Shown in pieces: positions 58,651 to 64,000 of a DNA stretch of 64,000 bases; the stretch's first letter is position 1, and each line of letters begins with the position of its first letter. Source of the stretch: Siphonodentalium dalli. Taxonomy: Eukaryota; Mollusca; Scaphopoda; Gadilida; Siphonodentaliidae. The position numbers and the translations under genes are program-made. The DNA is taken from contig CP136064.1 in assembly GCA_032622095.1 (NCBI GenBank), positions 220,112,205 to 220,176,204 of the forward strand, written 5' to 3'. A model generated the notes under the pieces. The model was not told where the DNA came from. It worked only from the letters and a program-made list of their open reading frames with translations, and did no database searches.

Positions 58651-59270
58651 TTGATTTCAGGGTTGGTACCCTCGTTTGCGAGTTGTAAATAGAGTGGTCG
58701 TTGACTGACTCGTTGGCACCCTCAATAAATAGGTCGACCGTTCACTAATACACCGAACAATGATAACGGGATTAGTACAGATTGGCAAAGTTCGAGGTGT
58801 CAGGCATATGCGTAGTGGTCAGCGATAGTGCATTCAGGTCAACGTAGTTTGCGAAAATGGGTATAGAAGGCACAATCAAACCTCTTAAACAGCTTCTTGT
58901 CCATGATACCATCAGAAATAACTCCGTATTCCGTATATCCAATGTCTTCGGTGGTGCTACCGTTTAGATCTCTACATTTTTAACGCACGGAAATACCTTT
59001 AAATGACAATTATTGTGGACCGCAAAATCACCTGTTGTTTACAATTTGCACACACAAATGGTTTGTTCGTTCGCTCAAGTTCCCTTAATTGATTGCAGGC
59101 ATCACGCGATAGGTTAACTTTTCAATAATAATATTTTGGAATGGAATAACATCAACATATATGTTATCTTCATAAAGATGAGCAACATTTGCTTTTATCA
59201 ATCATAAAAACTACATGGCTCTGATAGTCAACCATTCGATTAGCGTTCAGTGACTAAAGGTCAAATATTA
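58651..59270. other. No gene recognised
   Basis: AT-rich sequence between the LINE and the inverted repeat. No exon or repeat was identified. The extent of the LINE 5' leader within it is unclear. Confidence 0.5.
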
Positions 59271-59552
59271 AAAAATTAAACGAGGCTTCACCCGTGAAGG
59301 TGAAGTTTAATTGTGATTCTATGAAGTATAGAATCACTGGAGGGATCAACTGAGATAGCATCACTGCGCATGTGTCCACGGCAACACCTCATTCTTAGAA
59401 GCATGTGTCTACTATTGATCTGTAGTAAAGCTGGAGGGATCACACCCACGGTGGGGTATGGGGCGGGCGGCAGTTGATCCCTCCAGTGATTCTATACTTC
59501 ATAGAATCACAATTAAACTTCACCTTCACGGGTGAAGCCTCGTTTAATTTTT
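59271..59552. mobile_element. 282-bp inverted-repeat element with 82-bp perfect arms
   Basis: 59271-59352 and 59471-59552 are exact reverse complements (outer end with TTAAACGAGGCTTCACCCGT, inner end with GGAGGGATCAACTG). The loop is 118 bp and includes a block (agatagcatcactgcgcatg) that recurs, inverted, at the right edge of the window. Perfect arms mean a young or homogenised element. The match continues a few bases beyond each end. Confidence 0.95.
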
Positions 59553-62500
59553 TATTCTATTTCACTATAGAATCACTTCCGGTGTCAACTGAGACTTTAA
59601 AGCGATCGATAGTAGACACAAACAACCGCGTTCAATACAGTGAACAAACGGTGTACTCCATGAAACACAAAATAACTCCTGCAGTTGAAATATACGAATC
59701 ACAAAGCACAGCATCAAGACATTGCTATAGCACTGTTGTTATTGTTAGATGCATTTCATGAATATTGTAGTATTCCACCAAAGTCAACTCACATTTGCCC
59801 CGCCAACATATCTAGGAAGGTCATCAGTACAAGAACGTCGCAGGTGGCAGCGTTTAATATGACATCATGGCAATGATGGTGCGTACCATACATATACGCA
59901 TCAACTCAACCGAAGGTTAATTAAGGCACCACTCATAAGCAGTTAAGCGGAACAGCAGAACAGTAGATACCGGTAACAATAAAAACCATCCACTTGGCAA
60001 TTATTGGCAAAACAAGAGGTTTATTGGGTCTACTCAGCCGACTATATTCTTGAACTTAAAGCACAAATTTCGCATGCCTCAGCCCCATGTACCAGATACT
60101 GGTTGAAGGCGATTGTCAAAGACAATTCACTCACCGATAATTCAAAGGCGAAATCCTCTGATAAATGAAATTACATCCACTACGATATCTGGGAATGAAA
60201 TTTGCACAGTTCATATGCATGTATAGACACGTTTTGAAATCTGGCGTGGCAGGATTATTGCCGAGTCACTGACATATCGCCAACGGTAGCACCGACTGAT
60301 AATATACACAACACAACCAACCGGGCAGTGAGAATATAACACCGTAGCTCAATCGCACGGAAACAAATCATTCGCAAAATTCGAGAGGTAAGAAACGTCG
60401 GTGAAATGGTTCACAGGCACCAGTAACAGAACAAATCCCATTGTCAGTTGTGTTCGGGTTCCTGGTCGACACATTGTACTAATATTCATCTCGGGAAGCT
60501 TTCCCAGTCTCCCAGTCAGATGATATGCGAAATTGGGCAGTCTGAAACGGCTAGCTGAGCAAAGTTCCAATCAAATTGAAATAGAGATATATGAGTGAAA
60601 ATGCACTCCATTTCAGCGAAGCTAAGAAATCAGTGGTGAGACGAAGCATGCAATTTATGGGCATTCCAAACATACACGGATTATACATGAATGCCTTAAG
60701 GATACCAATTAGACAGGTATATGTATATGAGATGCCATGTCGTGGCCATCATCACAGATAGAGACATGCTCAGTCTGAGTATTTTCAACACTCGGAAGAA
60801 ACTTGCATAAATTGTTGCCTTGGCCCAAACATCCACATGACCAATGTCAAACGATTATATCTTGCATATGTACATGTACATGCACATTCGGCCGTGTTCT
60901 GTATGTAAGGAACATGTGTATTATGATCAGTATAAATTTGAGTATGCGTAGTATGCCAATGGTGGACAATTAAAGTATGCCAAGTGGAGTTTCAAGGCTA
61001 TCGATGTCCATGGTGCGTGTTCACAACTGAAAAAAACATGAAGTGGCACACAAAACGTTAACATTGTTATTGGGGCATCCCCGCCAAATATGCGGATATC
61101 ACTTTATAAAATTAGTGACTCACAACCATGATTGATGTGGCAGAAAACCATATAGATATATGATGACATCAACAGCACAAGGCAACGTGTGTGACGTTTG
61201 AAAGAACGCAATCAGAGCGTCAAAATTGAACATGAATTGTCCCAAAATGAACCCAAACCATTCCTATAGTTCAAGTAATACTCGTAACCGGCTCAGATAT
61301 AGTCATATGCAGGCATATATACATGCAGGTTGGATAATTCGTAACAAACCACCATGATTTCAGCTACGGTTTGGATAGCAGCATACTAATATTCGCCAAT
61401 CGCACGCCTGTGACATGCATGCGTTACTGACCCATGGCACAATTATGTATAAGTGAACCAGTGATATGCACTAATTTTGTCACATTAGTAAGAAATGGAA
61501 GAGAGTGAATGATGCAATACCGATTTACCTAGTGCTATAACGAAACCATGCTATGGAATGAGCGCTAAAGCCAACCTCGCATATTTGTGCATATTCACAA
61601 ATATCAGCCATGCATGACAAAAATGACAATCTTCACACCGAACGTCCGGCAAATTTCATACCGGTTTTATCGGTTCTTGAACAGCATGTGAACCATAACC
61701 ACACAATTATATATAACTAGGTACAAAATGTCCTTCCGATGCGAACTGAACATTATTGGCTGTCATTAATAACGACAAATAAGGATATACTAGTCGTGAC
61801 GTAAAGTACAATACGTCATAATTGTAACAATCAGGCATCACTACATAAAGCCCTTTAAAATCCACCTGAAACTGGTGAAGGCATTGAGCCCCATATAATG
61901 ATCATAGGCTTTGGTACACTGCCTCTGTACCAGTATGCCGGGTTGTCGGTCGCAACTACAAATGTAAAAATAAAACCATCTGTCGACCAAGGAACATTGG
62001 CAATACCTATCACCGTCTATGAGTTCATTTACCGTTCATAGAAATAAAGTGTGTTTCAACTTGCGTAATCGCCAAAACCACCAATAACCTATAGGTGTAA
62101 CTGACATGGTATGACAAGAATCATATGCGATATTGCGACGCGATAGCTGAGATCCGTCCGCGGATGTATGCAAATACACAAATCAGCCAAACACAATTAC
62201 AAGTGACCAGTGGCAAGGCGATCAAATGATCCATAGCCTTTCTCTCGTGTATGGCCGCTTCAAGATGAACAACGGCCAGGGACATCACCAGCTCGACATA
62301 CCTGGTCTTTGTAACCATAAGATTGGATATGGCGCATCATGGTATCGGAGCATTGACATCGAAACCGTACGTTATCACGCACAAATGCACACCGGAAACG
62401 TTATCGGATTCCGTCTCGTGGCGAAAATGTAACCAAATATTTCTGTCACGAATGGTTCGGTGTGTCAGTAGAGATGTGAATAATCTCCTTAAAAACTCAG

Positions 62501-62899
62501 TCCTTGATGCGTTAACGAAGAACGTGCGTGCCCAAATATTGTCAATGATTCAAATGTTGAAGTAATACAACATTGATATGACAGAAAATATGTGTCCATC
62601 AGACCCAAAGCAGTTGAGCACAACTTTCCCTCAAAAGAGGGCACAATCAAGCTATGTATGTTGGTTAGGATGCATCACATCACAACTATAGCGTAAACAT
62701 GTATAGGCGAACAAGAGCCGCAGAATGCTATGGTCGATTATATATCATCAAAAACCCCTGCATGTTTATGAACAACATGTGATCTGTAAACCATGCAGAC
62801 AATAGGACACACGGTCAAGCATTGGTTGACGTCGGAAAACCAGACGTATTTATATCGTGACACTTCCACATCTTATTTACAGTAACACCGACTGTCCAC

Positions 62900-63412
62900 G
62901 TGAATCTACTATTTTTGTTGGTATGCAAAAAACCTCTACATGCGAAGCTTTATGAAAACTCTAAGACATACACAGACGAAGTCATGAACACAGACTATGT
63001 ACAACATAGCCTCCATATTGTTATACGCGAACAGGTCGGAAAACGCATTGACTTCTGCAATCGAAATCACGAGCGCATATATAGTGGATATACCAGCTGT
63101 GTGTACAACAAAGCCTCCGTCATGAGCGAAGCGTTAAAACGCGCATGGAATTCGACCTGCGAAGTCATGCATGGCCACACACAATCACCTGGACAACGTA
63201 TCGGACCTCTGTAATAGCACACAATGCTTCCCATTGGCACTCGATGGTCCTGTCATTTTTGGGCCGTTGTAGTAACAACGCTCGACCTGATCGGCACATT
63301 AGCGAACCCAGCGCTATATAAAGGCAATGGAGTCCAGTCCATCAGGCCAAACGGCACCTGCCATGTTGAACTGAATGTCAACAATATGACAAGACAGCCA
63401 TATCAACGCTAA
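62900..63412 (+). other. Unrecognised, interrupted open frame within the 59.6-64.0 kb segment
   Basis: 104 codons (62900-63214) and a further 62 codons (63224-63412) share one reading frame, separated only by two adjacent stops, and the frame goes on to about 63556 past one more stop. Residue use looks protein-like (for example NRNHERIYSGYTSCVYNKAS). No family is recognised. It could be the decayed C-terminus of the element's own protein, or chance. Confidence 0.25.
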
Positions 63413-63514
63413 CCCGTGCGTGACCGAAAATGGCTTACTACCGAGATTGCGAAACAAAAGTTACTCCATGATCAAGATCAATGGCAAAACTATGCACGTG
63501 GTGTTAAGAGTCAC

Positions 63515-63879
63515 GGTCGCTACAATCGCAACCGCATGCATGACCCAGATCGGTAAACAGCCGATGGAATGAGCCGAACAAATTTGATTCGAACTAATTC
63601 GCAGTTCCAGTAAACTGGAGCATTAAATAACTGACCACTTCTTGCGTGGCGTTATCAACATGATCAAGTCGCTACAGTCGCGACCGATTGTTGTTCAATG
63701 GCGCAGAAAATCTGTCACTGCGTGACAAGAAGAGCTAGTCGGACAGCACGGATTTTGCCATGAAAAAATCAAGCAAGCCGTCAATATGAAAGCAAATACA
63801 ATAAAATATTGTTGCATTCATAAATAGGAACTGTCAGAGTCAACTAAAATACAAATCAGAAGCCGCTACAATCGTAGCC
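63515..63879 (+). repeat. Three dispersed CGCTACAATCG-type stem motifs
   Basis: ggtcgctacaatcgcaacc (63515), gtcgctacagtcgcgaccg (63668) and gccgctacaatcgtagcc (63862) share a core with self-complementary flanks. They sit 153 and 194 bp apart just inside the presumed right end of the large element and may be subterminal protein-binding sites. Confidence 0.5.
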
Positions 63880-64000
63880 TCTGAAAAGTATTTACTGTGC
63901 AGAGCACATAAGAATAAGAATGCGTCTTCACACGACGCTTGCAGCGAAAACAATGAGGTGTTGTCGTGGACACATGCGTAGTGATGCTATCTCAGTTGAC

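Larger units (their letters stand above)
59555..64000. mobile_element. Probable 4.4-kb member of the same inverted-repeat family, right end cut by the window
   Basis: At 59564-59600 a diverged end (ctatagaatcacttccggtg, then tcaactgag) follows directly after the MITE. 63950-64000 is the reverse complement of the MITE block at 59351-59395 (shared ggacacatgcg and gatgctatctcagttga), so it faces the other way and would complete past 64000. The interior differs from the rest of the window: it is rich in A and C on the + strand, without the usual local repeats. Short frames at 62226-62565 and 62900-63412 (+) are the best coding hints, but no domain could be named. Confidence 0.5.

Overview
This is metazoan nuclear DNA. 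It has AT-rich, intron-like sequence with few open frames, at least one spliced gene recognisable from splice sites and matching intron phases, several LINE (non-LTR) retrotransposon remains, and many short inverted-repeat elements and satellites. Nothing looks prokaryotic. The repeat style (short 3' microsatellite tails, TTAA-flanked elements, L1-like LINEs with a coiled-coil ORF1) fits a marine invertebrate, perhaps a mollusc or another lophotrochozoan. That placement is inference; no marker gene is present.

Host gene (+ strand). Three exons can be assembled: 13796-13847 (short 5'UTR plus a 13-codon hydrophobic signal-peptide start), 37430-37591 (a six-cysteine EGF-like module) and 46693-46955 (a beta-rich extracellular segment). 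The exon 1/2 and 2/3 junctions are both phase 1 and keep one reading frame, so this is probably a secreted or cell-surface protein with introns of about 23.6 and 9.1 kb. The exon 1 donor is repeated eight times in a 40-bp minisatellite. Later exons are not certain and may lie beyond the window.

Repeats, left to right. 1-880 is a LINE reverse transcriptase fragment (-). 883-2372 is a chain of repeats with CAGA-type tails, a 122-bp tandem array and a cluster of TCAAGGTCA motifs. 3945-4438 is the first copy of a ~510-bp TTAA-flanked family (others at 16105, 17162 and 47489, with fragments elsewhere). 5043-7460 is a five-copy ~487-bp array. 9560-12740 holds rearranged copies of one ~1-kb family, with a third copy at 45755-46095. 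15827-16979, 18272-22658, 26608-27953 and 28682-29685 hold inverted-repeat elements. 33577-36975 is a ~3.4-kb element with ~240-bp terminal inverted repeats and an internal 353-bp array. 39187-42250 is a LINE relic split by a 1.9-kb inverted-repeat element. 42889-44695 is a 5'-truncated LINE (-).

Right third. Downstream of exon 3 are a 185-bp array (48179-48737), a duplicated ~600-bp repeat (49985-51960), a diverged ~365-bp array (52280-53550) and an almost complete but inactivated L1-like LINE (54030-58650, -) with an intact ORF1. 59271-59552 is an inverted repeat with 82-bp perfect arms. From there to the window edge is ~4.4 kb of unexplained sequence whose far end is an inverted copy of part of that element. 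All recognisable LINE pieces are antisense to the host gene.
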